From JASSUD01 sp031963415 (lineage in GTDB: Bacteria > Pseudomonadota > Gammaproteobacteria > Burkholderiales > Burkholderiaceae), in contig JASSUI010000001.1 in NCBI GenBank assembly GCA_031963415.1, positions 310,001-374,000 of the forward strand: 64,000 nucleotides of DNA. The letters run 5' to 3'. The notes beneath the pieces are model-generated. The model did not search any database. It was not told where the DNA came from and saw only the letters and a program-made list of their open reading frames with translations. The translations under genes were made by a program, and so were the position numbers. Positions 37,536 to 47,654 of the stretch are shown here, one piece after another (the first letter of the stretch is position 1; the number at the start of each line of letters is the position of its first letter).

Positions 37536-40469
37536 TTATAGTTTTCGAGCAACTTCGGTGATATCAAATACTTCGAACTGATCGCCTTCGATAATGTCGT
37601 TGTAGTTCTTCAGCGAAATACCGCATTCAAAGCCAGCTTTCACTTCACGCACATCGTCTTTAAAGCGCTTCAGCGAATCGAGTTCACCGGTATGGATCAC
37701 CACATTGTTACGCAATACGCGCACTGACGAAGTCCGTTTAATCAAACCATCAAGTACCATACAGCCAGCGACAGCACCCACTTTCGGTACACGGAATACT
37801 TGGCGTACATCGACCATGCCCGTCACCACTTCTTTTTTCTCTGGCGCGAGCATGCCTGACATTGCTGCTTTGACCTCGTTAACAGCATCGTAAATAACAT
37901 TGTAATAACGAATATCGATGCCATTGAGCTCGGCAAGCTTACGCGCTTGCGCATCAGCACGAGTATTAAAGCCAATTACGACCGCCTTCGACGCAATAGC
38001 CAAATTAAGGTCGGATTCGCTAATGCCCCCCACCGCAGCATGAACCACTTGCACACCTACTTCAGGTGTTGCCAATTTCATAAAGGATTGGACTAATGCC
38101 TCTTGAGAGCCCTGTACATCTGCCTTAATAATAAGGGCAAGTGTTTGCGTTTCACCCTCAGCCATTTGGCTAAACATGTTTTCGAGTTTAGCGGCCTGTT
38201 GTTTGGCAAGTTTCACATCGCGGAATTTGCCTTGTCTAAATAACGCAATCTCGCGTGCTTTACGTTCATCTGGCAACACCATGACTTCTTCACCAGCAGC
38301 AGGCACTTCAGATAGACCCTGAATTTCAACCGGGATTGAAGGTCCAGCTTGTTTGGTAGCCTTACCATTTTCATCGAGCATTGCGCGCACACGTCCGTAT
38401 GCAGAACCTGCTAATACGATATCACCACGCTGCAACGTTCCTGATTGCACCAAAATAGTTGCTACTGGCCCCTTGCCTCGATCAAGCTGAGCTTCGATGA
38501 CAAGCCCTTTCGCTGGGGCATCAACAGGGGCTTTTAATTCCAAAACTTCTGCTTGAAGCAACACATTCTCAAGCAAATCATCAATACCTAAGCCAGTTTT
38601 CGCAGAAACCGGCACGAACGGCGCATCACCGCCATACTCTTCAGGTAATACACCTTCGTTGATCAGTTCTTGCTTCACACGGTCTGGATTGACGCCAGGC
38701 TTATCCATTTTGTTGATTGCCACAATCATCGGCACATCGGCCGCTTTTGCGTGAGCAATCGCTTCTTTAGTCTGTGGCATCACGCCATCGTCTGCCGCCA
38801 CGACCAGTATTACCAAATCAGTGGCCTTAGCGCCGCGCGCGCGCATAGCAGTAAATGCTTCGTGACCAGGCGTATCTAAGAAAGTGATTACACCGCGAGG
38901 CGTTTCTACATGGTATGCGCCAATATGCTGCGTAATACCCCCTGCTTCACCCACGGCCACTTTGGCCCGACGAATGTAATCAAGTAAAGAGGTTTTACCG
39001 TGATCTACGTGTCCCATCACAGTGACAACCGGTGGCCGAGGTAGCAATTCGATATCGTGCGGTACATTTTCAACGCTTTCAATTAACAGCGCTTCAGGGT
39101 CATCCAGTTTCGCGGCAAGCGCACGATGACCAAGCTCTTCCACAACAATCATCGCCGTTTCTTGATCAAGCACTTGGTTAATCGTCACCATTTGACCCAA
39201 CACCATCATTTTTTTGATGACTTCAGAAGCTTTGACTGACATCTTATGCGCAAGATCAGCAACGCTAATTGTCTCTGGTATATGTACATCACGCACAATT
39301 GGCTCAGTTGGTGCTTGGAAATTTGAGCGCTTTTCATCATGGTGTTTACCACGCCCACCTTTCGAACTGCCACGCCAGACCTCTTGACCCTCTCCTAAAT
39401 CGCCGCGAGTTTTGAGAGTACGGCGTTTGCCTTGCGACTGTTCTTGCCAGTTACCTGTTTTAGTCGATTTCTTTTTATCCGTTTGGGATGGGGGCGCGCT
39501 AGATGGCTTTTTCTTTTCTGCGCTCTCACCAGTCGTCGCAGGTTTATGCAGTGTGCCTTTTTTCTCTTTCGTAGGCGTTGCTGGAGCTGGAGCGGCCGCT
39601 GCTGGCTTTGGCTCAACTGCGCGCATCGTTTTACGCGGGGTATTCATCATTTCACGGATAGCGCGCGCCTCTGCCTCAGCGATTTCGCGGCGCCTGTCGA
39701 CTGATTCTTCACGGCGTGCTGCTTGCACAGCCTTTTCTTTGACTGCAGGTTGCGTGGTTTCTTTTACTGTTGGCTGGTCAGTTTTTATTGCCGTCGTTTG
39801 AGGCACTTCTTTTTCAACAGCTTTAATTCCAGGTACTTCCACTGGCTCAACAACGGGCTGCGCTTCTTTCTGAGGAACTTCAGAAGCGATTTCTGCAGCA
39901 GGCTGAGGAGCCTCTTCTTTGGTAACTTGAGGAGATTCAACAGCAGGTGTCTCAACAGCAGATGCTGTCTGTACCGGCGCAGGAGCGGTGTTTTGCTCTG
40001 GTTCAGTCTGTGGTGTAGGGATAGGCTCTGCTTGCGGAACAAGTGAACTTTCTTCCACAGGGGCTGCAGGATGGGCTTGACTCACTACCTCAGTAGTCGT
40101 TGGCTCAGCGGGAACCTCGGCGGAAGCAATAGGAGTAGAATCGGCCGCAACAGCCTCGTTCAGGTCTTCCTCACGTTTGACGAAAACACGCTTTTTGCGC
40201 ACTTCCACCTGAATCGTGCGCGCTTTACCGGTCGCATCTGCCTGCCTAATTTCTGAGGTCTGCCGACGAGTGAGCGTGATTTTTTGCTTTGTTTCAGCGC
40301 CAGCACCGTGCACGCGACGAAGATGAGCGAGTAAACGTCCCTTGTCTGCTTCTGACAATACATCATTTACGCTCTTCTTCTCCACCCCCGCTGCCAGTAA
40401 TTGCTGAAGCAATGCACTGGCAGACATTTTGAGTTCCGTGGCAAATTCGGCTACGTTATTACTGGCCAT
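37536..40469 (-). CDS. infB: Translation initiation factor IF-2
   Basis: This GTPase brings initiator tRNA to the ribosome. The 977-residue protein has an N-terminal IF2N domain, a long low-complexity linker rich in Pro, Glu, Lys and Ala (about 90-370), the second IF2N segment, and the G domain with GHVDHGKTSLLDYIRR, DTPGHEAFTAMRARG and NKMDKPGVN. The C-terminal domains end with FECGISLKNYNDIIEGDQFE. The length and linker suit Burkholderia IF-2. It lies between nusA (183 bases upstream, with a repeat) and rbfA. Confidence 0.96.
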   Translation of the reverse strand: MASNNVAEFATELKMSASALLQQLLAAGVEKKSVNDVLSEADKGRLLAHLRRVHGAGAETKQKITLTRRQTSEIRQADATGKARTIQVEVRKKRVFVKREEDLNEAVAADSTPIASAEVPAEPTTTEVVSQAHPAAPVEESSLVPQAEPIPTPQTEPEQNTAPAPVQTASAVETPAVESPQVTKEEAPQPAAEIASEVPQKEAQPVVEPVEVPGIKAVEKEVPQTTAIKTDQPTVKETTQPAVKEKAVQAARREESVDRRREIAEAEARAIREMMNTPRKTMRAVEPKPAAAAPAPATPTKEKKGTLHKPATTGESAEKKKPSSAPPSQTDKKKSTKTGNWQEQSQGKRRTLKTRGDLGEGQEVWRGSSKGGRGKHHDEKRSNFQAPTEPIVRDVHIPETISVADLAHKMSVKASEVIKKMMVLGQMVTINQVLDQETAMIVVEELGHRALAAKLDDPEALLIESVENVPHDIELLPRPPVVTVMGHVDHGKTSLLDYIRRAKVAVGEAGGITQHIGAYHVETPRGVITFLDTPGHEAFTAMRARGAKATDLVILVVAADDGVMPQTKEAIAHAKAADVPMIVAINKMDKPGVNPDRVKQELINEGVLPEEYGGDAPFVPVSAKTGLGIDDLLENVLLQAEVLELKAPVDAPAKGLVIEAQLDRGKGPVATILVQSGTLQRGDIVLAGSAYGRVRAMLDENGKATKQAGPSIPVEIQGLSEVPAAGEEVMVLPDERKAREIALFRQGKFRDVKLAKQQAAKLENMFSQMAEGETQTLALIIKADVQGSQEALVQSFMKLATPEVGVQVVHAAVGGISESDLNLAIASKAVVIGFNTRADAQARKLAELNGIDIRYYNVIYDAVNEVKAAMSGMLAPEKKEVVTGMVDVRQVFRVPKVGAVAGCMVLDGLIKRTSSVRVLRNNVVIHTGELDSLKRFKDDVREVKAGFECGISLKNYNDIIEGDQFEVFDITEVARKL

Positions 40470-40537
40470 TCAAACCTCTTAAAAACTGTTATCCCTAAAA
40501 TTTACCCAAGCCGCCTAAAAATTTGTGATCTTGGGTT

Positions 40538-40630
40538 AGAACCTGTTTAGGGTCTTCCTAGTAATCTTGCGCCGCTGCAATCAGTACCGACTGCAGCGCA
40601 AGGGTGTTAGGGAGAGCCTAAAAGGGTTCT
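40538..40630. repeat. Family-1 palindromic repeat between nusA and infB
   Basis: It starts AGAACCTGTTTAGGGTCTTCC and ends with the complementary CTAAAAGGGTTCT; its centre is TGCGCCGCTGCAATCAGTAC. It sits inside the nusA-infB operon, so it is transcribed. Confidence 0.75.
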
Positions 40631-40652
40631 TAGGCAATGCTCGTAATACGCT

Positions 40653-42128
40653 TCACTCGAACCAGTGCTCACGCGCTTTCATAATTAGCGCCTTTGCAGA
40701 TTCTTCATCTAGCTCTGTGATTTCCATTAATTCATCTACCGCTAGCTCTGCTAAATCATCGCGCGTCAGAACCTGATGCTCAGCCAAAGTCGCGAGGAGC
40801 TCAGGATTCATGCCATCGAGCGCTTTTAAAGCTGACGCCGCACTTTCCACTTCTTCTTCGCTGGCAATCGCAATCGTTAATAGTGTATTACGTGCGCGGC
40901 TACGTAACTCTTGCACCGTTGCTTCATCAAAAGCGTCAATCGCAAGCATTTCATTAAGAGGCACGTAAGCGATCTCTTCGAGACTGGTAAAGCCTTCATC
41001 GATCAAAATATCTGCGACTTCTTGATCAACATCAAGTTGATCAATAAAGAGTTGGCTCAATGTAGCACGTTCTTGCGCTTGTTTATTGGCCGACTCATCG
41101 GAAGTCATGATATCGATTTGCCAGCCCGTCAACTCGCTCGCCAGGCGTACGTTTTGACCAGATCGGCCAATTGCAATCGCTAATTCACTTTCATCAACCA
41201 CGACTTCCATCGCATGCTTTTCTTCATCGACAACGATCGATTGAACCGCGGCAGGCGCAAGCGCATTAATCACGAACTGCGCAGGATCTTCAGACCATAA
41301 AACAATATCAACGTTTTCGCCACCCACTTCATTGCGTACAGCTTGTACACGTGAGCCACGAATGCCAACGCAGGTGCCAATCGGATCAATGCGTTTATCG
41401 TAAGCTACGACAGCAATTTTGGCGCGCAAACCAGGGTCACGAGCTGCAGCTTTAATTTCAAGTAAGCCTTGCTCAATTTCAGGCACTTCGATTTCGAAGA
41501 GTTCGATTAAGAATTTCGGCGCCGTACGTGACAATTCAATTTGCGGGCCACGCGCTGAGCGATCAACCTTCAGGATGTACGCTCGCACACGATCGCCGAT
41601 ACGTAAATTTTCTCTGGGGATTAATTGATCACGGCGCAATAATGCTTCAACACGGCCCGACTCAATAATCAGATTACCTTTATCCAGCCGCTTAACCGTG
41701 CCGGTCATAATCGTTTCGCCGCGCTCAAGGAAGTCACTCAAAATTTGTTCGCGCTCAGCTTCGCGAATTTTCTGCAAAATGACTTGCTTGGCAGCTTGCG
41801 CACCGATACGCCCAAATTCAATCGATTCGATGGATTCTTCAAGAAAATCATCGACTTCGATACCATCAGCTTGCTCAAGCGCTTCAAACAACAAAATGTG
41901 TCGATCGGGTTCTTGCAGACCCGCTTCATCTGGCACCACTAGCCAGCGACGAAAAGTTTCATGCTCGCCAGTGGTTCGATCTATCTCAACACGAATGTCC
42001 GCATCTTCGCTGTAAAACTTCTTAGTAGCGGAAGCAAGCGCCGCCTCAAGCGCAGCAAACACGACTTCCTGGGCGACATTTTTTTCACGAGCCAACGCAT
42101 CTACCAGCATTAATACTTCGCGACTCAT
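40653..42128 (-). CDS. nusA: Transcription elongation/termination factor NusA
   Basis: It binds RNA polymerase and nascent RNA and modulates pausing, termination and antitermination. The N-terminal domain (about 1-130), S1 domain (about 135-200, with GTVKRLDKGNLIIESGRVEA), two KH domains with GIRGSRVQAVRNEVGGE and AIGRSGQNVRLASELTGW, and two C-terminal acidic repeats (LIDEGFTSLEEIAYVPLNEM and the second near LAELAVDELMEITELDEE) are all visible. The 491-residue length is standard. It follows rimP by 3 bases. Confidence 0.96.
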   Translation of the reverse strand: MSREVLMLVDALAREKNVAQEVVFAALEAALASATKKFYSEDADIRVEIDRTTGEHETFRRWLVVPDEAGLQEPDRHILLFEALEQADGIEVDDFLEESIESIEFGRIGAQAAKQVILQKIREAEREQILSDFLERGETIMTGTVKRLDKGNLIIESGRVEALLRRDQLIPRENLRIGDRVRAYILKVDRSARGPQIELSRTAPKFLIELFEIEVPEIEQGLLEIKAAARDPGLRAKIAVVAYDKRIDPIGTCVGIRGSRVQAVRNEVGGENVDIVLWSEDPAQFVINALAPAAVQSIVVDEEKHAMEVVVDESELAIAIGRSGQNVRLASELTGWQIDIMTSDESANKQAQERATLSQLFIDQLDVDQEVADILIDEGFTSLEEIAYVPLNEMLAIDAFDEATVQELRSRARNTLLTIAIASEEEVESAASALKALDGMNPELLATLAEHQVLTRDDLAELAVDELMEITELDEESAKALIMKAREHWFE

Positions 42129-42131
42129 CGT

Positions 42132-42611
42132 TTAACGCTCCTTCCTAAAATCTACCTGTGGAACTAAGCGTGCTTTATCGATCTCAGATAGAGCGAAATC
42201 CAGCACAACTCCTTCCTCTTTGTCTTTCAATTCTATGCTTATGATGTTTTCGTGCGGCGCACGCAAAATACCACGGTATTGCTTGCGACCCTCGATTGGC
42301 CTTTTTAACGTAAGTACAGCCTCACTACCGGCGAAACGTACAAAATCAGCCAGTTTCTTTAATGGTCTATCAAGGCCGGGCGACGATACCTCAAGCCGAT
42401 CATAATCAACATTCTCAACTTCCAGCACATAATGAACTTGAGCACTGACTTTTTCGCAATCTTCAAGCCCAATACTTTTACCGGCCTCATTGCCTTCTAC
42501 GGGTGAATGGTCGATAAAAACTCGCAGCAAACCGCGTGCACCCCGTTCAAAATCGACGAGTTCATAACCTAATCCGTTAACTGTCGTTTCTATTAATTCC
42601 GTTAGTTGCAC
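42132..42611 (-). CDS. rimP: Ribosome maturation factor RimP
   Basis: It is needed for 30S maturation. The 159 residues show the family blocks GYELVDFERGARGLLRVFID, GLEDCEKVSAQV and the YDRLEVSSPGLDRPLK motif. It is the first gene of the rimP-nusA-infB-rbfA-truB group. The upstream region holds a diverged repeat and the rluB terminator. Confidence 0.94.
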   Translation of the reverse strand: MQLTELIETTVNGLGYELVDFERGARGLLRVFIDHSPVEGNEAGKSIGLEDCEKVSAQVHYVLEVENVDYDRLEVSSPGLDRPLKKLADFVRFAGSEAVLTLKRPIEGRKQYRGILRAPHENIISIELKDKEEGVVLDFALSEIDKARLVPQVDFRKER

Positions 42612-42646
42612 ACTGGCCTCAAAGATTTAAAACAGGGCAAACTCAA

Positions 42647-42786
42647 ATATCTGCTGCAGCTCACAATGGAGCCCCTGCAGAGTCGCCTTAGGCTGCAAGA
42701 TAATCAACCAAACGCCGTACTACGATATTGTCTGCGTCGGCTTACCTGGCCCTTTGGGCTTTGCAGAGGCTCCATAGCAGCGATAT
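42647..42786. repeat. Diverged long palindrome upstream of rimP, related to family 1
   Basis: The left arm ATATCTGCTGCAGCTC followed by ATGGAGCCCCTGCAGAG is complementary to the right arm near CTCTGCAAAGCC/ATGGAGCC (42755-42786 read on minus). The centre GCCGTACTACGATATTGTC resembles the reverse of the family-1 core. It lies where the rimP promoter is expected. Confidence 0.45.
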
Positions 42787-42802
42787 GAAATAAGCTTTTT
42801 GA

Positions 42803-42835
42803 CAAAAAAAAATGGGCCGAATGCCCATCTTTTTT
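42803..42835 (-). terminator. Intrinsic terminator of rluB
   Basis: ATGGGC (42812-42817) pairs with GCCCAT (42823-42828), and a run of nine T follows on the minus strand (42811-42803). A T-rich run on plus also follows, so it may work both ways. Confidence 0.75.
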
Positions 42836-43015
42836 ATTTCAACTTGTAGCAAAGCAATTACATTGCTAACAAATGCTTGAAAAGTGCGAATTCTATACAC
42901 TTTTCAAAGTACTAGCAATAAAAAGCCGTATCAGAACTTCGACCCTGCTGCTACAACGCATGCATTTACTGCCAATACCTTAGCGCTCAGTATCACGCCA
43001 CCCCTGAAGAAACGG

Positions 43016-44554
43016 TTATTCGCGATCACGATCACGATACCGCGTACCGTACGAACCTTGTCCGTAACTCCTGCCCTGGCCGTAGCTCTTACCTTGCGCA
43101 TAGCCATTACCACGACCTTCATCCACACGCTTTCGGGGTAAACGGCGCTCAGCATTACCATTATTTCCATAACCCACCACACCTAGCGCTGTTTGCATCG
43201 GATCAGGCTGGCGGCGATGATAGCTGGCATTAAACGAATCAGGCTGACGGCGACTATTATTATTGGCGGCAAATGAACGAGTGGATCTTTCATCCGTTGA
43301 ATTTCGTAAGCCTACTGTCTTCATTAGCTCACGCACTTGCTGTTCTTCCAACTCCTGCCAGCGGCCGCGCTTTAGCCCACGTGGCAGCGAAACTGAGCCA
43401 TGGCTCGTGCGAATCAAACGACTCACTTTAAGGCCTACAGCTTCAAACATACGACGCACTTCACGGTTACGGCCTTCGCTAAGTGCCACGTGGTACCAAC
43501 GGTTGATTCCTTCACCTCCACCATCATGAACACGCAAAAAATTAGCTGGGCCATCGTCAAGCATGATTCCTTTTAGCAGCTGCTGACGTGCTCCCTCAGG
43601 TAAAGAGCCAATCACGCGCACTGCATACTCACGCTCAATGCCGTAACGCGGATGCATAAAACGATTAGCCAAATCGCCTGAAGTGGTCAGAAGTAATAGG
43701 CCTTCAGTATTGAAATCGAGTCGGCCGACCGCTAACCATTTGGCTGCTTTTACAGTGGGTAAACGATCAAATACGGATGGACGGTTTTCGGGGTCAGCAT
43801 GACTCACAATTTCGCCGCTGGGTTTATGGTAAAGCAGCACACGTGGTGTTTGGTTAGGCAATTTGCGCTGTACAAGACGTCCATTAATACGAACCTGATC
43901 CGTTGGCAAAAGACGTTGACCAATATGCGCTGGCTCACCATTTACTGAGACGCGTCCAGCAATTAATAATTCCTCCATTTCTCGCCTTGAGCCTAAACCA
44001 GCATCGGCCAGCACTTTGTGTAACTTCTGGCTTTCTTGTTCAATATCAGGGACCTGCCTCGGCGCTGCAGAATGGCGATTACGGCCTAGAAAACCCTTCC
44101 CTCTATTCGCCGCTTCAGATTCATTACGCGCTGCGCGAGGAAATTCAGCAGTAGTGGCCGTTGCCAAGCGCTCTCGACTCCTGCCATGACTTTTAGACGT
44201 ATTGCCAAAAGCCGCATGCTCTGTGCTATGCATCGGCTTAGTACGCATCTTTTTGACTGCTTTATACGCATCTGCAGCATTATCATTTCGTTGCGATGCT
44301 TTAGAAAAAGAGGAGTTGCCTTCTGATTCTTTACTTTTGCCAGCACGACGCCGCGCGATCAAGCTGCGCGGCCCACGTCGCAAGCCACCTCGGCGGGGTT
44401 GCGTATCATTATCTTCTGTTGCATGGGAAGTCATATTGAAGGTATTTGTTATTCTAGCTTCGCCCTCTTTTTCAGTAGACTTCGCTCTCATACGCCTGGG
44501 TTGAGCGGTCTCTGAGTAAAAGTCGATCGAATTAATCTCTTCGTTGGATTTCAA
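43016..44554 (-). CDS. rluB: 23S rRNA pseudouridine-2605 synthase RluB, with long charged extensions
   Basis: It makes pseudouridine in helix 93 of 23S rRNA. The S4-like domain KVLADAGLGSRREMEELLIA starts near residue 185. The catalytic motif GRLDFNTEGLLLLT with its Asp and the later EGRNREVRRMFEAVGLKV and RLIRTSHGSVSLP are typical of the RsuA/RluB family. The N-terminal 180 residues are basic and low-complexity. The C-terminal tail (about 410-512) is rich in Asn, Arg, Gly, Tyr and Ser, ending in GQGSYGTRYRDRDRE. The reported start is a TTG with AGAGG about 6 bases before it; the ATG at 44434 (MTSHATEDND) is an alternative. It follows scpB by 56 bases. Confidence 0.9.
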   Translation of the reverse strand: MKSNEEINSIDFYSETAQPRRMRAKSTEKEGEARITNTFNMTSHATEDNDTQPRRGGLRRGPRSLIARRRAGKSKESEGNSSFSKASQRNDNAADAYKAVKKMRTKPMHSTEHAAFGNTSKSHGRSRERLATATTAEFPRAARNESEAANRGKGFLGRNRHSAAPRQVPDIEQESQKLHKVLADAGLGSRREMEELLIAGRVSVNGEPAHIGQRLLPTDQVRINGRLVQRKLPNQTPRVLLYHKPSGEIVSHADPENRPSVFDRLPTVKAAKWLAVGRLDFNTEGLLLLTTSGDLANRFMHPRYGIEREYAVRVIGSLPEGARQQLLKGIMLDDGPANFLRVHDGGGEGINRWYHVALSEGRNREVRRMFEAVGLKVSRLIRTSHGSVSLPRGLKRGRWQELEEQQVRELMKTVGLRNSTDERSTRSFAANNNSRRQPDSFNASYHRRQPDPMQTALGVVGYGNNGNAERRLPRKRVDEGRGNGYAQGKSYGQGRSYGQGSYGTRYRDRDRE

Positions 44555-44610
44555 AACAGCCTCTAAATGGGTGAGCGAGCATCATGTCGATAACACAAGC
44601 AATATGCGTT

Positions 44611-45192
44611 TTAAATACTTGGATGCTCAGTTTCCTGGTCTGGAGAAGACTGCTCAAGCAAATTCGCTTGCAATTGAGCAGATAAATTAGGCAATGGGGG
44701 TAACTCGTCAAGCGATAGCAGACCGAGATCATCAAGAAAAATTTTGGTTGTCGCATAGAGCGCTGGACGTCCTGGTAACTCACGGTGACCAATCACTTCA
44801 ATCCAATTACGCTCTTCCAGTTGTTTAATGATCTGGCTATTTACCGTGACACCCCGAATCTCTTCAATATCACCTCGTGTCACCGGTTGCTTATACGCAA
44901 TAATCGCCAGCGTCTCAAGCACAGCACGGGAATATTTAAGTACTTTTTCAGGATTTAGCCGAGAGATTAAGCTACGCATGGCCGGCCTACTTTGGAAACG
45001 CCAACCGCTTGCTAGCTGGACTAACTCAATACCACGCGCAGACCAATCCACACGTAGCTCTTCAAGCAAAGTAAGCACTGTGCCACGAGTCAATTCATCA
45101 TCAAACAGCTTAAGCAATTCACTTACTTTAAGCGGCTCTTGAGCACAAATTAAGGCCGTCTCAAGGACAATTTTTGCCTCTTGCTTATTCAT
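44611..45192 (-). CDS. scpB: Segregation and condensation protein B
   Basis: This kleisin-associated winged-helix protein works with ScpA and SMC in chromosome organisation. The 193 residues contain the two winged-helix domains: KIVLETALICAQEPLKVSEL at the start, then RAVLETLAIIAYKQPVTRGDIEEIRGV (given here by its ends RAVLETLAIIAYK and DIEEIRGV) and ALYATTKIFLDDLGL. It is upstream of rluB, as in many proteobacteria. No scpA is in the window. Confidence 0.93.
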   Translation of the reverse strand: MNKQEAKIVLETALICAQEPLKVSELLKLFDDELTRGTVLTLLEELRVDWSARGIELVQLASGWRFQSRPAMRSLISRLNPEKVLKYSRAVLETLAIIAYKQPVTRGDIEEIRGVTVNSQIIKQLEERNWIEVIGHRELPGRPALYATTKIFLDDLGLLSLDELPPLPNLSAQLQANLLEQSSPDQETEHPSI

Positions 45193-45859
45193 ACGCGCAA
45201 TCAGTATGTAAGCTACTATTCATTACTTCTTAATCATTTGATCTAAGAACCCGTTCCCAGCTTTCCTAAAAAGCATTAGCAAATCAAAGTAATGCGTAAA
45301 ACTGGAACATAGTCGCAATAGATGAGAGCTTGGAGCACGCCCACATTAGGAACAAAACTAAATTGATTACAAATCAACCATATGACGTTAGCAATTTGTT
45401 AATTTAGGTATGAATGCTAGGAGGGCTATATCGTAAAAGTCACGCGAAAGCAAAGCTTTCTAGTACGCAAAATCTTCTGCCGCCTGCCAACTCAACAGAA
45501 GACGACTAGCTTGAATTTTTCTTGGAGATTCTTACAGACTCGCTAAATTTGGCTGCATATTACCAAAAAATAGAAAGGCGTAAAGCAAAAGTGTCACTAA
45601 GATTACGACAAATCTCGCATAGCTGGTCATTTTTTCGCATTAATTAACTTTGATTTTTTTCAAAAGCATTCCTCCTCAAAGAGCGCGGCCGAGATTGACG
45701 CAAAATTAGCACAGCGAGGTAAAACATAAAGTGATTATCGATTTGCTCGTTTTTCTTAAGGAAAACAGTTATCCCTATAATTGAGGAAAATTTGCCCTCC
45801 CCTTAAAAAAACGCATTCTTTCGCTCACTGTTCAAAGGTTACAATTTTTCACAGAATAC
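45193..45859. other. 667-base intergenic region scpB / trehalase
   Basis: No gene is supported. It should contain divergent promoters of scpB and the trehalase gene. A fragment AGAACCCGTTCCCAGCTTTCC at about 45246-45266 resembles one end of a family-1 repeat. The rest is AT-rich and featureless to my reading. Confidence 0.35.
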
Positions 45860-47530
45860 ATGATTGAGAAGCTGCTTTTTTGTTCCTTTTTCCTGCCCAG
45901 CCCTATTCTTATGCAATATGCGAATTTCGCAACCACTCAAGACATTGCGCACTTTTTTTCTGATACTGTGTCGCTCATGGCACCCCCTTCTGTCGAATAT
46001 GGAGAACTATTCCATGATGTGCAAACACAACGAGTTTTTGCCGACAGTAAAACGTTTCCCGATATGACGCCTGATGCGTCGCCGCAACAGCTTTTAAAGC
46101 GTTATCGACGTGAAAAATTAGAGCCTGATTTCAATTTACACACTTTCGTGCATCAACACTTCGCGCCACCAGCGCGCCTTTTTAAAAAACACGATTTAGT
46201 GTCAATCATTGAGCCTGGTGAACGAGAGCACGCTCGTTTGCACCACCACCTTGATAATTTATGGCAGGTATTGCGCCATTCTTCAGATCACACTTTTGCA
46301 CATTACACCTCACTATTGCCACTACCCCACCCTTACGTTGTACCCGATGGCCGTTTCGATGAGCTTTATTACTGGGATTCGTATTTCATTATGTTGGGCT
46401 TACAAGAAACGAAACAATATCAACTTACAGCTGACGTCCTCAAAAATTTCGCCATTCTGATTAACCGTTATGGGCATATCCCTAATGCAAACCGTAGCTA
46501 TTATTTAAGTCGCTCAGAGCCTCCATTTTTTTCACTGATGGTGGCATTAGTCGCACAACATGAAGGCGAACAAATCTACACAGATTATTTGCCAGCGCTT
46601 GAAAGAGAGTACGAATATTGGATGAGCGGCGCTGAACATTTAAAAAAAGGAGAAGCTCATCGGCGTGCAGTACGCTTGTCAAGCGGTGTCGTGCTCAATC
46701 GTTTTTGGGATGATCAAGTTATACCACGTGATGAAGCTTATCTCGAAGACTTAGAAACAGTCGCTAAATCCCCTCGCTTAGCGACTGATATTTATCGTAA
46801 TCTACGCGCCGCTTGTGAAAGCGGTTGGGATTTCAGCTCGCGCTGGTTAACCGAAGATAAAAATCTATCAACCATCCAAACCACTGCGTTATTACCGATT
46901 GATTTAAATGCATTGCTCTTTCATTTGGAACAAACTTTAGCAAAAGCTAATCGACTAGCTGGGCATACGGCACGTGCTGCGTATTTTGAGCAGCTCGCAA
47001 CATGTCGACAAACAGCCATCCAGACTGTGCTTTGGGATGAAAAACAAAAGATTTTTGCAGACTATAACTGGCAACAAAACCAACTTAATCACCGTATTAC
47101 GGCTGCCACCTTATATCCGCTGTTTCTAAAGCTAGCAACGCCTGCGCAAGCGCACCAAGTAGCCGATAACGTAAAACGCATTCTGCTTAAAGGTGGCGGA
47201 ATTGTTACTACGTCGATACGCAGCGGACAGCAATGGGACGCGCCCAATGGCTGGGCGCCATTGCAATGGATCGCGGTGGCAGGCTTGAATCATTACGGCG
47301 AGAATGCATTAGCGCAAACGATTGCTGAGCGCTGGATAAATAAAAATATTCGGGTATATAAGCAAACAGGGCTACTTTTTGAGAAGTACGACGTGGAAGA
47401 AGAGCGCGCTGCAAAAGGAGGAGAGTATGAGTTACAAGCTGGCTTTGGCTGGACCAATAGCATCTTAATTAAGCTAATGGCAATGTATCCAAATGCAGTA
47501 GAACCTTCTTTGCGACGCTATCTGCGTTGA
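45860..47530 (+). CDS. Alpha,alpha-trehalase (GH37)
   Basis: It splits trehalose into two glucose molecules. Signature 1 is PDGRFDELYYWDSY at residues 162-175 (usual PGGRFxExYxWDxY, with G to D at the second place). Signature 2 is QWDAPNGWAP at 458-467. The general-acid/base region DNWxE-like SGWDFSSRW is present. The 556 residues are between E. coli cytoplasmic TreF (549) and periplasmic TreA (565). The N-terminus LLFCSFFLPSPILMQYA is only weakly signal-like, and a start at Met18 would remove it, so location is uncertain. Trehalose is a main storage sugar of fungi, so this gene fits life inside a fungus (inference). Confidence 0.9.
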   Translation: MIEKLLFCSFFLPSPILMQYANFATTQDIAHFFSDTVSLMAPPSVEYGELFHDVQTQRVFADSKTFPDMTPDASPQQLLKRYRREKLEPDFNLHTFVHQHFAPPARLFKKHDLVSIIEPGEREHARLHHHLDNLWQVLRHSSDHTFAHYTSLLPLPHPYVVPDGRFDELYYWDSYFIMLGLQETKQYQLTADVLKNFAILINRYGHIPNANRSYYLSRSEPPFFSLMVALVAQHEGEQIYTDYLPALEREYEYWMSGAEHLKKGEAHRRAVRLSSGVVLNRFWDDQVIPRDEAYLEDLETVAKSPRLATDIYRNLRAACESGWDFSSRWLTEDKNLSTIQTTALLPIDLNALLFHLEQTLAKANRLAGHTARAAYFEQLATCRQTAIQTVLWDEKQKIFADYNWQQNQLNHRITAATLYPLFLKLATPAQAHQVADNVKRILLKGGGIVTTSIRSGQQWDAPNGWAPLQWIAVAGLNHYGENALAQTIAERWINKNIRVYKQTGLLFEKYDVEEERAAKGGEYELQAGFGWTNSILIKLMAMYPNAVEPSLRRYLR

Positions 47531-47654
47531 AAAAACGGTTTCGAGCAAGGGAATCTCTGCATGCCAACTGCAGCAAAGAATGGCTTGACTGCTAGCGCGG
47601 CAAAAGAGTCTCTTTTGATTATCATTCCGCCACAAGGGACATACAGGGGCTCTC

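Noticed and set aside
39412..40256. Several plus-strand frames opposite the infB linker
   Set aside because: They are shadows of the Ala/Glu/Lys-rich codons of IF-2 on the other strand.
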